A DNA stretch of 64,000 nucleotides from Alphaproteobacteria bacterium (GCA_017302165.1 JAFLCW010000001.1:62001-126000); one strand, 5' to 3'; shown: positions 9,644 to 18,449, numbered from the stretch's first letter. Numbers and translations: made by a program. Notes: generated from the letters alone by a model not told the origin.

Positions 9644-10531
9644 TTAGGCCGCTTTCTTCAAATTTTGTCTAAAGTCCTTGAGTATTGGCTTAACAGCATC
9701 TGGCAAGAATTCTGTAAATTGGCCTTCTGGAAGCCTTTGATCTTTAAGTATTTCAATTGGATCCCTCCCCTCTACACAACCAAGGTTAGGTTTGTGTACA
9801 AAATAGCCCATTAATCTTTGCAAACACTCTGAATAATTAGCCGCATCTGACAAGGGGACAGCTAAGTACTGATTCTCGGCCTGCCTTAACCAGCCGTTGC
9901 AATAGCTAACAACAAGTCCTGTTCTAGGTTTAGAAGAGATATTTGCGCCTCCATTATGTAGTAACGACCCAAGATATATTAAAACTGAGCCTGCAGGCAT
10001 TTCTCCATAAGTAACCTCTTCTGGCTTAGGCTGCCTATCTAAATCCCATTTATGGCTTCCTGGGACTACATGCGTCGCCCCGTTTTCAAAGGTAAAATCA
10101 TCAACTGCCCACATACAATTTATCATCGCTTCAAAACGCTTCGCTCCGAAAGGAAACATTGAATCGTCTCGGTGAATAATTTGCTGAGGTTCAGAAGGAT
10201 ATATCTGAATCGCTTGAGTTAAATTTAGTTGATACTGCTCACAGCTTCTAAGTAAAACTTCATCCATGACTGAGAGTATAACGGGATGAATGGCTAGCTC
10301 GCGTGTTTGAGGTGATTTTTTAATCAACCCGCTTATGCGCTTAGTTTGGTAGCCGTAGAAATCTCCCGCACAGACACTTGTATTATTTAATAGGTCATTC
10401 ATTTCATTTTGAAGTTTCTTTAAGCCATCGGAATTAATAGCATCTCTTATTACAACACATCCGTCTTCATCTATGATTCTTAGAATATCCTGAATACTAT
10501 CTTTCATATCTACGACCTGAACTTTAGCCAT
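9644..10531 (-). CDS. Phytanoyl-CoA dioxygenase (PhyH)-family Fe(II)/2-oxoglutarate oxygenase
   Basis: 295 residues, typical for PhyH-type oxygenases, which hydroxylate lipids or natural-product intermediates using iron and 2-oxoglutarate. The metal triad is visible as H120-x-D122 (IIHRDD) and H192 (LLHNGG). R203 (SKPRTGL) is placed to hold 2-oxoglutarate. A strong AAGGAG site precedes the ATG. It is divergent from the desaturase gene, and the shared intergenic region carries a lux-box palindrome about 78 bases upstream of this start. That points to quorum control and to a joint role with the desaturase in making or modifying a lipid or small molecule. The substrate is unknown. Confidence 0.92.
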   Translation of the reverse strand: MAKVQVVDMKDSIQDILRIIDEDGCVVIRDAINSDGLKKLQNEMNDLLNNTSVCAGDFYGYQTKRISGLIKKSPQTRELAIHPVILSVMDEVLLRSCEQYQLNLTQAIQIYPSEPQQIIHRDDSMFPFGAKRFEAMINCMWAVDDFTFENGATHVVPGSHKWDLDRQPKPEEVTYGEMPAGSVLIYLGSLLHNGGANISSKPRTGLVVSYCNGWLRQAENQYLAVPLSDAANYSECLQRLMGYFVHKPNLGCVEGRDPIEILKDQRLPEGQFTEFLPDAVKPILKDFRQNLKKAA

Positions 10532-10597
10532 AAAAATCTCCTTTTTATCTATGGGATTAGAATTAACTGACAGAGTAATTTCTAAAACCTAGCCTGG

Positions 10598-10619
10598 CAC
10601 CTACGCTCTTACGTAGGTG
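10598..10619. promoter_or_regulatory. Candidate lux box shared by the divergent dioxygenase and desaturase genes
   Basis: Perfect eight-base arms CACCTACG and CGTAGGTG enclose a six-base centre (ctctta). The element matches the palindrome before the AHL synthase in its CTACG...ACGTAG core. It lies midway between two divergent starts (about 78 and 68 bases away), so one bound LuxR dimer could act on both promoters. Confidence 0.75.
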
Positions 10620-10676
10620 AATAAATTTTTTGATTCTCTTATCTCTAGAAAAATAGTGGATAGGAGGCCATGAAAG

Positions 10677-11573
10677 ATGAGCGAGCAGCAGAAAGAAAAA
10701 CTAAGTATTGAAGAAATAAGATTTTATTCCAGAAAATCTATGACGACATGGCTTTACGATGCTTTAGTTGATTGGGGTATAATTTCATTGGCAATTGCTC
10801 TCTTTTATACCTACCCACATATTATTACGTTTGTTTTTTCGGTTTTGATTGTGGGGAATAGACAACACGCATTGACAGTTCTAGGCCATGAAGCGTCTCA
10901 CTTTTGTTTATCTGAAAATAAAAATACTAATGATTTGCTATCAAATATTTTTGCCTTTTGGCCTTTGGGAATTACAACATCTGGCTATAGAAACGTCCAC
11001 ATTAGTCATCATAATCATATGAATACTGAAAGTGATCCTGAACTGGCACATCGATCTGCACGCAAACCTCAATATGACTTACCTATAAAACTACCTAAAG
11101 TTTTATACTATGCTTTTTCAGATTTGTTCGGGTTTTCTATTAAGGATTATTTAATAATCGTGACTTTCTCTAAGCCATCTACTAGAAGAGAATATATTCC
11201 CTTAATTATGGTGCATATAGCTTTTATTCTGGTCAGTATTATTTCGAATTACTGGTGGATTCCTGCGATATGGTACGTATCACTTATTACAAGCTTTATG
11301 ATGTTTTTTAGACTGAGAACATTCTTTGAGCATCTAGGCACAGAAGATACACACCGCATTCACTTAAGTTGGATTGCAAAGCAAATTTTAGCCCCCCATA
11401 ATATTTGGTATCACTGGGAACATCATAAATACCCAACAATACCTTATTATAATTTACCAAAAATCCGTCGTATCTTGAACAAAGTGCCAGTATTGTCTTT
11501 AAAGAACTTAATTATATTTTATGAACATTCAAAAGAGATAGAATCAGGACAAGTTTTAAAATTAAAAAACTAG
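10677..11573 (+). CDS. Membrane fatty acid desaturase-family protein
   Basis: 298 residues with several hydrophobic segments and the three histidine boxes of the di-iron membrane desaturase/hydroxylase superfamily: HEASH at 71-75, HISHH at 108-112 and HWEHH at 246-250. AGGAGG lies nine bases before the ATG. Family members introduce double bonds or hydroxyl groups into acyl chains or carotenoids. Here the divergent dioxygenase and the shared lux box suggest a quorum-regulated pathway. Whether the substrate is a membrane lipid, the acyl chain of the signal itself or a secondary metabolite cannot be seen. Confidence 0.92.
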   Translation: MSEQQKEKLSIEEIRFYSRKSMTTWLYDALVDWGIISLAIALFYTYPHIITFVFSVLIVGNRQHALTVLGHEASHFCLSENKNTNDLLSNIFAFWPLGITTSGYRNVHISHHNHMNTESDPELAHRSARKPQYDLPIKLPKVLYYAFSDLFGFSIKDYLIIVTFSKPSTRREYIPLIMVHIAFILVSIISNYWWIPAIWYVSLITSFMMFFRLRTFFEHLGTEDTHRIHLSWIAKQILAPHNIWYHWEHHKYPTIPYYNLPKIRRILNKVPVLSLKNLIIFYEHSKEIESGQVLKLKN

Positions 11574-11744
11574 AAGAGTTTAATGACCTGATACATATCA
11601 AGAGATTCATGACACGTTTTCAGTCTTTCTATTTGCAAAGGGGCGTTTAAATGAATAGTTTTAAACCCTATATAACCTAGCTTCGTAAGCTCGAACGCCT
11701 ATACTATTGAACTCAATTATAATATATTTATATTATTCATTTAA
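11574..11744. other. AT-rich gap before the 185-bp repeat
   Basis: No gene or clear signal is visible between the desaturase stop and repeat copy A. Together with the repeat it forms a gene-free stretch of about 365 bases. Confidence 0.5.
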
Positions 11745-11928
11745 CCTGATAATTCCCTGTTTTTTTTCACTTCAAATTGGCAGAAGTACAGCTACGCCAT
11801 GAATTCATTGGGATTTTCGGCAATCTGGTCATATGGCTCGGTAAAAAAACAGAAAAAATCCCTGTTATTTTCCCTGCTAGCAGGGAATCTTGCTGAGAAT
11901 TGTGCGAGAGTGACTGCGCACACAGCCA
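11745..11928 (+). repeat. 185-bp dispersed repeat, copy A
   Basis: This stretch is matched, with scattered substitutions and a one-base length difference, at 20326-20510 in the same orientation. It contains a perfect 18-base palindrome, TTCCCTGCTAGCAGGGAA, at 11870-11887. No intact reading frame spans it in a conserved way, and no transposase lies next to it. It ends ten bases before the serine-protease-like gene at 11939. It may be the edge of a mobile or duplicated segment, or a structured regulatory element. Confidence 0.85.
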
Positions 11929-11938
11929 TATTTTTTAA

Positions 11939-12877
11939 ATGAAAATGACCGAACAAAAAAAAACCACTGCCGAAGCTTCTAGCCCTCCTCCCTCCACTTA
12001 CAATTTAAGCGGATTTACTGGTGTTTGGAATCTGATAAAAAATGAAGAAGATGTGGTAGTTAAAAAGAAAGTAGCAGAGTATATAACAGAAATCATAGGT
12101 AAGTCCAAAATGGACTCTTACAGAGTAATTTTCTTATATGATGATTATTCTCCAATATCCCAATATCATTCCAACAAGATTTATGAAGCTATATCTGATC
12201 TAAAAAAACAAAAAGATATTTTACTTATATTAATGAGTGATGGCGGTAGAATTGAGCCTGCCTACTTAATCAGCAAGACATGCAAGCGCTTAGCAAAAAA
12301 CAGATTTGTTGTTTCTGCACCTCGCAGAGCTAAGTCAGCTGCAACGCTTATTGCATTAGGTGCTAATGAAATTCACATGGGCTTATTAAGTGAACTTGGC
12401 CCCATAGATCCCCAAATAAGTGGTTTTCCAGCACTTGGTCTTACAAACTCATTAGAAAAAATTGCAAATTTATCTGCTAAGTTCCCTGGATCCTCTGATA
12501 TGTTTGCCAAATATCTTGCACAAAACTTAAAAATTCATGATTTGGGGTATTATGATCGCTTAGCAGAATCGGCCGTTCAATACGCGGAAAGATTATTAGA
12601 AGGAAAAAAATTTTTAAATGGTAAAACGGCAAGTAATATTGCTGACCACTTTACGAATCATTACAAGGATCATAGTTTTGTAATAGATGTTGATGAAGCG
12701 GTAAAAAATTTAGGAAAAAATCTAGTAAAAGAAAGCGAGCCAGAATACGAGTTAGCTAATGAATTATATGTTTTTCTTGAGCTGCTTGATTTTTGTTATA
12801 GAATTGAAAAGAAAAAGACAATTCGTTACGTAGGCAGCATTGAAAACGGTTTGGACACTAATAATATAAAAAACTAG
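11939..12877 (+). CDS. ClpP-class serine protease of the SDH_sah (serine dehydrogenase proteinase) type
   Basis: 312 residues; no signal peptide. The central region shows the ClpP/SppA-like crotonase fold pattern of this family: a strand-loop with MSDGGRIEPAYLI, then RRAKSAATLIALGANEI with the likely nucleophile serine in KSAAT, then MGLLSELGPIDPQI. The family is found in bacteria and archaea and is sometimes carried on defence or mobile islands; its substrates are poorly known. The N-terminal 30 residues are polar and proline/serine-rich. It stands alone between repeat copy A and the 155-residue gene, in AT-rich sequence. ATG 11945 is an alternative start; neither has a strong ribosome-binding site. 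Confidence 0.85.
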   Translation: MKMTEQKKTTAEASSPPPSTYNLSGFTGVWNLIKNEEDVVVKKKVAEYITEIIGKSKMDSYRVIFLYDDYSPISQYHSNKIYEAISDLKKQKDILLILMSDGGRIEPAYLISKTCKRLAKNRFVVSAPRRAKSAATLIALGANEIHMGLLSELGPIDPQISGFPALGLTNSLEKIANLSAKFPGSSDMFAKYLAQNLKIHDLGYYDRLAESAVQYAERLLEGKKFLNGKTASNIADHFTNHYKDHSFVIDVDEAVKNLGKNLVKESEPEYELANELYVFLELLDFCYRIEKKKTIRYVGSIENGLDTNNIKN

Positions 12878-13132
12878 TGAAATTTATTATTTGGAAGCAT
12901 ACACACATCCACCTCTTCGCTGGTCTAAAAAACGTTAAGAATTTCCCCCCAAATATCCCCAATTCCACGCTCTTTTCGGGCTGCTAAGCTTCTGTCGAAC
13001 ACTGAGAATTTAAAAGACCGGGGTTTTCTCCCCAGTTTTCTCTGACAGCCAATTTTTCGTTCGACGGATTTGTTAGGCGCCCATTTGACCAAGTTCGAAT
13101 GTGGCAAAGATCTGCTTGCCAACATGAAAGTC

Positions 13133-13646
13133 TGTCGGTTTCATCTTAGGCCGCCTGTCTGATGATCGCCGTTTCGGGAGCGCGCGGGGCATCCACATAT
13201 ACGTGACGCGGCGGGGGCATATGACGGCGTCTTTGTGTGTCCGTCATGATCCGGGTGTAAAAATCCCAGTAGGTGCCCTTGACCAACCGATACGACCCAA
13301 ACAGCCGAGCGAAGCCCTGCTCTGCTCGTTTGGTATTCAGGCTCTCGACCCCGCCGGGTAATGGAGATGCCTCTAATTTGGCTTGTTTAAGGGATGTCAG
13401 CGCGCCCAGAGCCATCGGGCGCACAAAGGCCACCGCCTCAGACAGGAACTTGGCAGACGTATAGTCCGGCACATAGGCACGATCCCCGGCTTTTTTGATC
13501 TCATCCACGATTTGTTGAGCCAGAACAAGGCCATAGCGACTCTCAAGCACCTCATACAAGGCCAGAAGATCCGCCTCATACCCCTCATTCACCCCTGCAC
13601 ACAGTGTACTCATCTTATGTCTCCCCAGATGGTTAAAGTTGATAAA
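13133..13646. repeat. 514-bp duplicated segment, copy 1
   Basis: Equal in length to 21247-21760 and about 97% identical by eye (17 differences counted). It covers the whole 155-residue gene plus about 33 bases upstream of its start and 13 bases beyond its stop. Similarity stops sharply on both sides, as expected for a recent duplication or conversion. Confidence 0.9.
13146..13613 (-). CDS. 155-residue protein of unknown function, copy 1
   Basis: Start chosen at ATG 13613 (MSTLC), because the paralogue at 21260-21727 begins there and similarity ends just upstream. The product is mostly helical in appearance (ADLLALYEVLESRYGLVLAQQ) with a basic C-terminus (TQRRRHMPPPRHVYVDAPRAP). No family recognised. 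Its copy is nearly identical at DNA level. Both copies lie divergent to an HTH-sensor gene, which suggests a conserved partnership. In copy 2 two further genes follow on the same strand; here the downstream frame breaks after about 23 codons. Confidence 0.8.
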   Translation of the reverse strand: MSTLCAGVNEGYEADLLALYEVLESRYGLVLAQQIVDEIKKAGDRAYVPDYTSAKFLSEAVAFVRPMALGALTSLKQAKLEASPLPGGVESLNTKRAEQGFARLFGSYRLVKGTYWDFYTRIMTDTQRRRHMPPPRHVYVDAPRAPETAIIRQAA

Positions 13647-13746
13647 TACCGTTAAACACGGAATACCATTGTTTATATTGACCAAAGATTAAAAAATTGT
13701 TAATGAATAAAGAAAAAAACGATAAACCATATAAAAAAGGTACCAG

Positions 13747-14415
13747 ATGGATATTACACCTCAGCAAATTCGCTCTGCGCGGGCGTTTTTAGATATGACC
13801 CGTAACCAAGTGGCTGAATTAACGGGCATAGGTGTTCAAACTTTGGCGGATATAGAAAACGCCAAAACAGACAGTCCGCGTGTTTCCACCATCGAAACGC
13901 TGAAGCTATTTTATGAAGTTCGGGGGCTAGAGTTTACGGACGAAGGAGGCATTCGCCCCCGAAAGGTTTTAGTACACCAGTATCATGGTGCGGAAGGCTT
14001 TCGTAAGTTCATGGATGATGTGTATGAAACGGCGAAAACTCAAGGCGGTGAAATTTGTCTTCATAATGCCAAACCAGCCAACTGGCTGAAATGGCTGGGG
14101 ACAGAGTGGAACACCATGCACACTAACCGCATGTTAGAAATAAAATATAAAATCGATTTTAAAATTACGGCCGGGCACGACGACTATCAATTCGTAGGAA
14201 AACATGCTGAATATCGCTGGCTTCCGCGCACTATGTGGAATGAACAATCATTTTATGCTTACGGTGACCGTATTGGTCTCTTGAATTTTGAAGAAGACAG
14301 CGTGCATATCGTTGTACTTCACAACCGCCAATTTGCAGATGGGTTTCGTTCCCTGTTTAACGTGACATGGGATAACGTAGCCACACTCCCGCCTAAACAA
14401 ACTAAGCCCATATAG
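13747..14415 (+). CDS. HTH regulator with C-terminal sensor-like domain, partner of the formyltransferase gene
   Basis: 222 residues. A helix-turn-helix of XRE type occupies roughly residues 5-66 (QIRSARAFLDMTRNQVAELTGIGVQTL). The remaining part is a conserved domain shared with the protein at 21848-22495: an HG...GF block, GGEICLHN, an acidic NRMLEIKYKIDFK stretch, EYRWLPR, FYAYGDRIGLLNFEED and a final LFNVTWD. That layout resembles the phospholipase-D-like effector domains of TrmB-type regulators, but the match is by eye only. It overlaps nothing and is followed after eight bases by the formyltransferase gene, so the two form an operon. It probably senses a metabolite related to that enzyme. 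Confidence 0.85.
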   Translation: MDITPQQIRSARAFLDMTRNQVAELTGIGVQTLADIENAKTDSPRVSTIETLKLFYEVRGLEFTDEGGIRPRKVLVHQYHGAEGFRKFMDDVYETAKTQGGEICLHNAKPANWLKWLGTEWNTMHTNRMLEIKYKIDFKITAGHDDYQFVGKHAEYRWLPRTMWNEQSFYAYGDRIGLLNFEEDSVHIVVLHNRQFADGFRSLFNVTWDNVATLPPKQTKPI

Positions 14416-14423
14416 GATTTAAA

Positions 14424-15374
14424 ATGTCCCATAGAGTTGCTTTGTTTGTATGTGATGATCTAGTCGGCCTTTTAATGCTGAATGGCATCGTACCCATGAT
14501 GAAACGTATAGGGCTTGAACCTATTCTTTTTTATACAGCTAAACATAGAAATAGAAATTTTAAGAACTTCTCTCCGGATGAGGTACGTTTTTTTAATGTT
14601 GAACTTTTAAATGAAACAATAATTCCATTTTTAGAAAGTAAAAATGGCCTAAACAATAAAGCTTTATCTTACAGACAGCTTGCCAAGCGTGAAGGTATTG
14701 AGATTCATGATACTACAGATGTTAATCATCCTAGTGTCATCAATAGCCTCATAGATAATGACAAGGTTATTGGAGGGGTTTCAGTACGATTTTTACAAGT
14801 ATTTGAACGCGAAATCATAGGCGTTCTCCATGAAAAAGGGTTCTTTTGGAATATACATAGTGGCCTTCTCCCTGATTATAAGGGCTTACTAATACCTCCT
14901 AGAGCTATCATGAACGGTGAAGCTGAATATGGGCTAACCCTGCATGATATGGCGTGCGGTATTGATGAGGGTGGAATTATATTAAAAGGAACATTACCTC
15001 TTAATCCGTCTAAACCTGTTCTGGATTTATATCTTGATACTGTGCCGTTATCGGTAGAGATATTAAAAAATGCGATACAAAGTTTTTTATCTGGCATGCC
15101 AATCCCTGCTAAAATAGAAACAAGTCATCGCTCACGTTCCTATTATTCAAACCCCACACCCGAGGAATGGGCAGCATTTAAAGCACAAGGTGGCCAATAT
15201 GTGGACCCCAAAACGATTGCTTCTAGATTATCGAGATTATTTGCTGAAGCAGGCACAAAAACTTACATCGATTTAACTCAAGAAGTAGAAATAAAGAGAT
15301 CTTGTCTTTTCGATATACCTGCACAATTTCATACACAGCCGCATATAGTATCCGTACCTGTAGTTCAGCTCTAA
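14424..15374 (+). CDS. Formyltransferase-fold enzyme (Fmt/PurN-like catalytic domain)
   Basis: 316 residues. The catalytic signature of 10-formyltetrahydrofolate-dependent formyltransferases is clear: N143-x-H145 followed by SGLLPDYKG, and then HDMACGID with D181. The family transfers a formyl group from 10-formyl-THF to an amine. The C-terminal third beyond residue 215 does not look like the methionyl-tRNA-binding domain of Fmt, so this is more likely an N-formyltransferase acting on an amino sugar, amino acid or other small amine. AGGA lies six bases before the ATG. It is the only enzyme paired with the HTH regulator upstream. Confidence 0.85.
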   Translation: MSHRVALFVCDDLVGLLMLNGIVPMMKRIGLEPILFYTAKHRNRNFKNFSPDEVRFFNVELLNETIIPFLESKNGLNNKALSYRQLAKREGIEIHDTTDVNHPSVINSLIDNDKVIGGVSVRFLQVFEREIIGVLHEKGFFWNIHSGLLPDYKGLLIPPRAIMNGEAEYGLTLHDMACGIDEGGIILKGTLPLNPSKPVLDLYLDTVPLSVEILKNAIQSFLSGMPIPAKIETSHRSRSYYSNPTPEEWAAFKAQGGQYVDPKTIASRLSRLFAEAGTKTYIDLTQEVEIKRSCLFDIPAQFHTQPHIVSVPVVQL

Positions 15375-15500
15375 AAGATTTCTCTACTTCTGGAGTTGCA
15401 TTTTTTCTCTGAATACAACTGGAATTGCTTCACGTAGGTAAGCATTCAAACTCCAAAGGTTCCATGTAGGTTGTATAATATTATATTATTATGGTTTTTG

Positions 15501-15529
15501 TTGACGATGTACGCTTATGGTTAAATAAT
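15501..15529 (+). promoter_or_regulatory. Candidate sigma70-type promoter of the five-gene operon
   Basis: TTGACG at 15501-15506 and AATAAT at 15524-15529 are separated by 17 bases. Transcription would begin near 15536, about 37 bases before the ATG at 15573. Recognised by eye only; the area is AT-rich, so chance matches are common. Confidence 0.4.
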
Positions 15530-15572
15530 CTTATAATACAAACCATAAAAAATTTTATAAAGAACTATATCT

Positions 15573-17792
15573 ATGTCATATATGTTGGATAACCCAGATT
15601 TTCAAAGAGAACTAGATAAAATTGCTCAAGATCAAGCCGAAATTCTAAAGCCATTCGGTGGAAGTAAAGTGTCCTATTTTCATGCAAAGGGTGTTTTCTA
15701 TGTTGAGAGCGAAGTAGGAAGATCTTATGCCATAGGAAAGATTCTTAAACAGAATCCTGTTGATGATCTCGCTATTTTTTCTTTCTTTTCTATAGATTAC
15801 CATCGCTCTTCAAGAATATGGATTAGCCATATGGCGAAAAAATTTGCAAAAAGAGATAGCCCAATATACAGACCAAGCGCTGTTTTTCCCTTTCTTTTAC
15901 AAGCTGCAATTCTTGGCGAAACTAGGCTTTATGAGCGCGTTGCAAAATATTATATGTATGGCGGAGAAGGTGTAGATAAAGATTACGAGAAAGCAGCCTA
16001 CTGGTTTTTGAAGCATTTTGAACTTGATCCAAATATGGATTACGAGAAATCAGCCTATTCGTTTTTAAAAGATTTTGAACTTGATCCAAATCTTATGACT
16101 TGCCTCACAGTAATGAAAATTTTTAGAGACGCTTTAGGATTTGATGCTGGTCAGACTCACGCTTTTCCGCCAAGTATTGCCCAAATGATAGTCAAAGCAG
16201 CTGAGATTGATTCTGATAATATATTGGATGGGACCTTAAAATATACAGCTGCAACTTTTTTAGTAGATGGTTATGCTGTTGAGAGAAATGAGGCTCTAGC
16301 AGTTCAATACTACAAAGATCTTTTAAGAAAAGACGCCAATATAAACTTCTTTCCCTTAAGAGCCCTTGTTATCCGATACGCTCTGGGGCTAGGGATTCAG
16401 GCAGATGTGGAGAAAGCTAAAAAACTGCTCGCTGACCATCCTGATAAGCGCTGCGACTGTCATAATTATTACGCGCCGATTGATGAATTACTTTTAAATG
16501 CTCATAAGCCTGAATATCAAGCCATAATCCAACTTATACGAACTGTTTATCACCACGAGGATGCCCCACAATTGATTTTGCAGTCTATTCAGGAACATTA
16601 CAGCGAAACAACACGAGCAAATTTTTTAGTTTTAAATGCCATGAAAAGCCTGGCACGTACTGAAAATTGGGGAAATGTTAATGGCTGGGTAGATGCTATG
16701 TATCATACACGGCTTTCATACTATGGTTTTAATCCTGAAAAAGTAATACAAGATACATGGCGACTAGGCCCATTTTATAATGCCGTTGCCCGCAATGGCT
16801 TGCCTGTTTTAGGTGAACTCCATCATGAACATTTTGGAACGCCACAAATGCCTGATGGTCTTCCCATTGAGCCAGGGATTATCGCATTCCATGGCTTAAC
16901 GACTACGCCTGATGGGCAGATAAAGTTTAAATTTTCTACGGATGAAGCCTCACCTGCTTATCTGCTCCCCGAAGATATTGATGCAGCATTAGTTTTGGCA
17001 TATGGATATCGAACATTTCAGTGGCCAAGTATTGATATATCTCAACACCCTTCAAATCATGGGTCGTTGGCGGAAGCCCAATTAAAGGGGGTTGAACCGG
17101 CATGGCTGATTGAAACACCTATTGGGCCAACATTATATATCACTGATTTCTTGGGCGGACGGCTAGCTTGGGATTTTAAGGAGTTTGACATTTCAGATTC
17201 TGATCTGGGAAATAAAGGTAAAAGGTTGGTTGAACAATTAAAATCAATTGATGCACCTGAGGCATTTCTAAATCCCACATGGGCTATAAACGTAAATGCA
17301 AAAGATGTTATTTTAAGTATTGATGAATGTAACAACCTAAGAGACCCGGGGAAATTCTGGCTATTTGGTAAGGATCATCTTGCCAAGCTTAATCAAGTTT
17401 TTAAGCTACAAGAAAAGGCATACGACGTAACGGTTTCAAAAGTCATTATGCGTATTAGCGGTGGGTACAAAAATAAGGACAATTCAGAAAATGATAGAAA
17501 ATGGCTATTTCAGGACGATATGCGTTTTAGGCATAATCAAATTTGCGCGAAGTTAACGGAAGAATTTGATACCGTTGCTGAAATTATTCCCGTGTATGAA
17601 CGACTACGCCAATTTACTGGTCTAATATATGCTCTGCACGCCGTCAGAGAAAAAGGATTTGAGCCAAATACAGGCTTAAAAAAATATATTGAGCTTAAAC
17701 GGTCAGAATTTGAACAACGCATCGTCGGTAAGGCGCCAGAATATGCAAGGTCACTTCCCTTTTTTGATAAAAAACCGCAAGTAGGATGCTAA
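15573..17792 (+). CDS. Large protein with Sel1-like repeats and a C-terminal domain duplicated in a downstream gene
   Basis: 739 residues with no signal peptide. Sel1-type helical repeats are visible around residues 110-175 (AKYYMYGGEGVDKDYEKAAYWF and a degenerate tandem copy) and again near 225-290 (ALAVQYYKDLL). From about residue 395 a second domain begins (GPFYNAVARNGLPVLGELHH). It is shared with the 317-residue protein at 19114-20067, including the late PVYERLRQFTGLIYAL block. Sel1 repeats serve as protein-protein scaffolds. The stop is only three bases from the next start, so translation is probably coupled. I do not recognise the C-terminal domain. The position suggests a partner, carrier or chaperone for the toxin-like product downstream. 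Confidence 0.85.
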   Translation: MSYMLDNPDFQRELDKIAQDQAEILKPFGGSKVSYFHAKGVFYVESEVGRSYAIGKILKQNPVDDLAIFSFFSIDYHRSSRIWISHMAKKFAKRDSPIYRPSAVFPFLLQAAILGETRLYERVAKYYMYGGEGVDKDYEKAAYWFLKHFELDPNMDYEKSAYSFLKDFELDPNLMTCLTVMKIFRDALGFDAGQTHAFPPSIAQMIVKAAEIDSDNILDGTLKYTAATFLVDGYAVERNEALAVQYYKDLLRKDANINFFPLRALVIRYALGLGIQADVEKAKKLLADHPDKRCDCHNYYAPIDELLLNAHKPEYQAIIQLIRTVYHHEDAPQLILQSIQEHYSETTRANFLVLNAMKSLARTENWGNVNGWVDAMYHTRLSYYGFNPEKVIQDTWRLGPFYNAVARNGLPVLGELHHEHFGTPQMPDGLPIEPGIIAFHGLTTTPDGQIKFKFSTDEASPAYLLPEDIDAALVLAYGYRTFQWPSIDISQHPSNHGSLAEAQLKGVEPAWLIETPIGPTLYITDFLGGRLAWDFKEFDISDSDLGNKGKRLVEQLKSIDAPEAFLNPTWAINVNAKDVILSIDECNNLRDPGKFWLFGKDHLAKLNQVFKLQEKAYDVTVSKVIMRISGGYKNKDNSENDRKWLFQDDMRFRHNQICAKLTEEFDTVAEIIPVYERLRQFTGLIYALHAVREKGFEPNTGLKKYIELKRSEFEQRIVGKAPEYARSLPFFDKKPQVGC

Positions 17793-17795
17793 GCC

Positions 17796-18449
17796 ATGTC
17801 TATAGATAAAAACCCTAAACTGACCAAACATTGGAAGGGCGGTGTTACCCTAGAGGGGGCAAATATACAGCAAGTGTCGAAGCAAGAGGCCGAGCGTCTG
17901 CAACAAGAACGCCTACAAGCCCAAGAGCGGCTCGCCGCGGAACGTAGACAACAAGAACAACGTAGACAGGCGGAAGCCTCCGCCCGAAATAATCAGCCAC
18001 CCCAACCCCCTTCTGGCGGTAGCGGGGGAGGAAATTCAGGTGGGGGGAATACGCCTTCTGCCAGCCGTCCTTTTAACTATGAACGTCATCCGAATTACCC
18101 TTGGCTTCCCAAATCAGGGTATAAAGATTTAGGATATGATGAAAAGATAGGCCAAAATGTTCGGGAATCTGCATGGGGACGTAGGTATACAGATCACGCG
18201 ATTGAAAGAACATTACCTTCGGGAGAAAGGTATAAACACGACGGCCCTAATGATAGAGGAAAGTATAGCTTTAGTGAAAGCCGTTCCATTATGCCCAGTG
18301 CTGTAGAAAGAACTATTGCTTATGGACGGAAGGAAATTTTGGCAGATGGTCGTATTAATTACGTGTACGGAGATATTAGAGTTGGTGTGAGTGCGGATGA
18401 GATTGTAGTTCATACAGTACATAAAGAACCTAGCAAGAGAGAACCTTAA
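17796..18449 (+). CDS. Candidate toxin with coiled-coil, Gly-rich linker and C-terminal nuclease-like domain
   Basis: 217 residues. After a short head, residues 28-65 form a glutamine/arginine-rich coiled coil (QERLQAQERLAAERRQQEQ). Residues 66-90 are a proline- and glycine-rich linker. A compact C-terminal domain follows with DHAIERTLPSG, SIMPSAVERTIAYGRKEI, then INYVYGDIRVGV and EIVVHTVHK. The His-x-x-Glu-Arg start, the central helix and the final strand pair recall small RNase toxin domains of polymorphic toxins (BECR-like or DUF4258-like), but I assign this only as inference. It lies three bases after the large partner gene and two bases before a small acidic protein that could be its immunity protein. 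Confidence 0.75.
   Translation: MSIDKNPKLTKHWKGGVTLEGANIQQVSKQEAERLQQERLQAQERLAAERRQQEQRRQAEASARNNQPPQPPSGGSGGGNSGGGNTPSASRPFNYERHPNYPWLPKSGYKDLGYDEKIGQNVRESAWGRRYTDHAIERTLPSGERYKHDGPNDRGKYSFSESRSIMPSAVERTIAYGRKEILADGRINYVYGDIRVGVSADEIVVHTVHKEPSKREP

Noticed and set aside
12925-13125. 66-codon minus-strand frame after the 155-residue gene
   Set aside because: It runs in a different frame from the gene upstream, has a very basic, low-information product, and no ribosome-binding site; likely chance or a decayed remnant.
14424-15374. Calling the formyltransferase Fmt
   Set aside because: The C-terminal tRNA-binding domain is not recognisable, and there is no adjacent peptide deformylase gene.
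15429-15446. Possible third lux box (cacgtaggtaagc) upstream of the five-gene operon
   Set aside because: Only one half matches the two good palindromes; the left arm is missing, so quorum control of this operon is not claimed.
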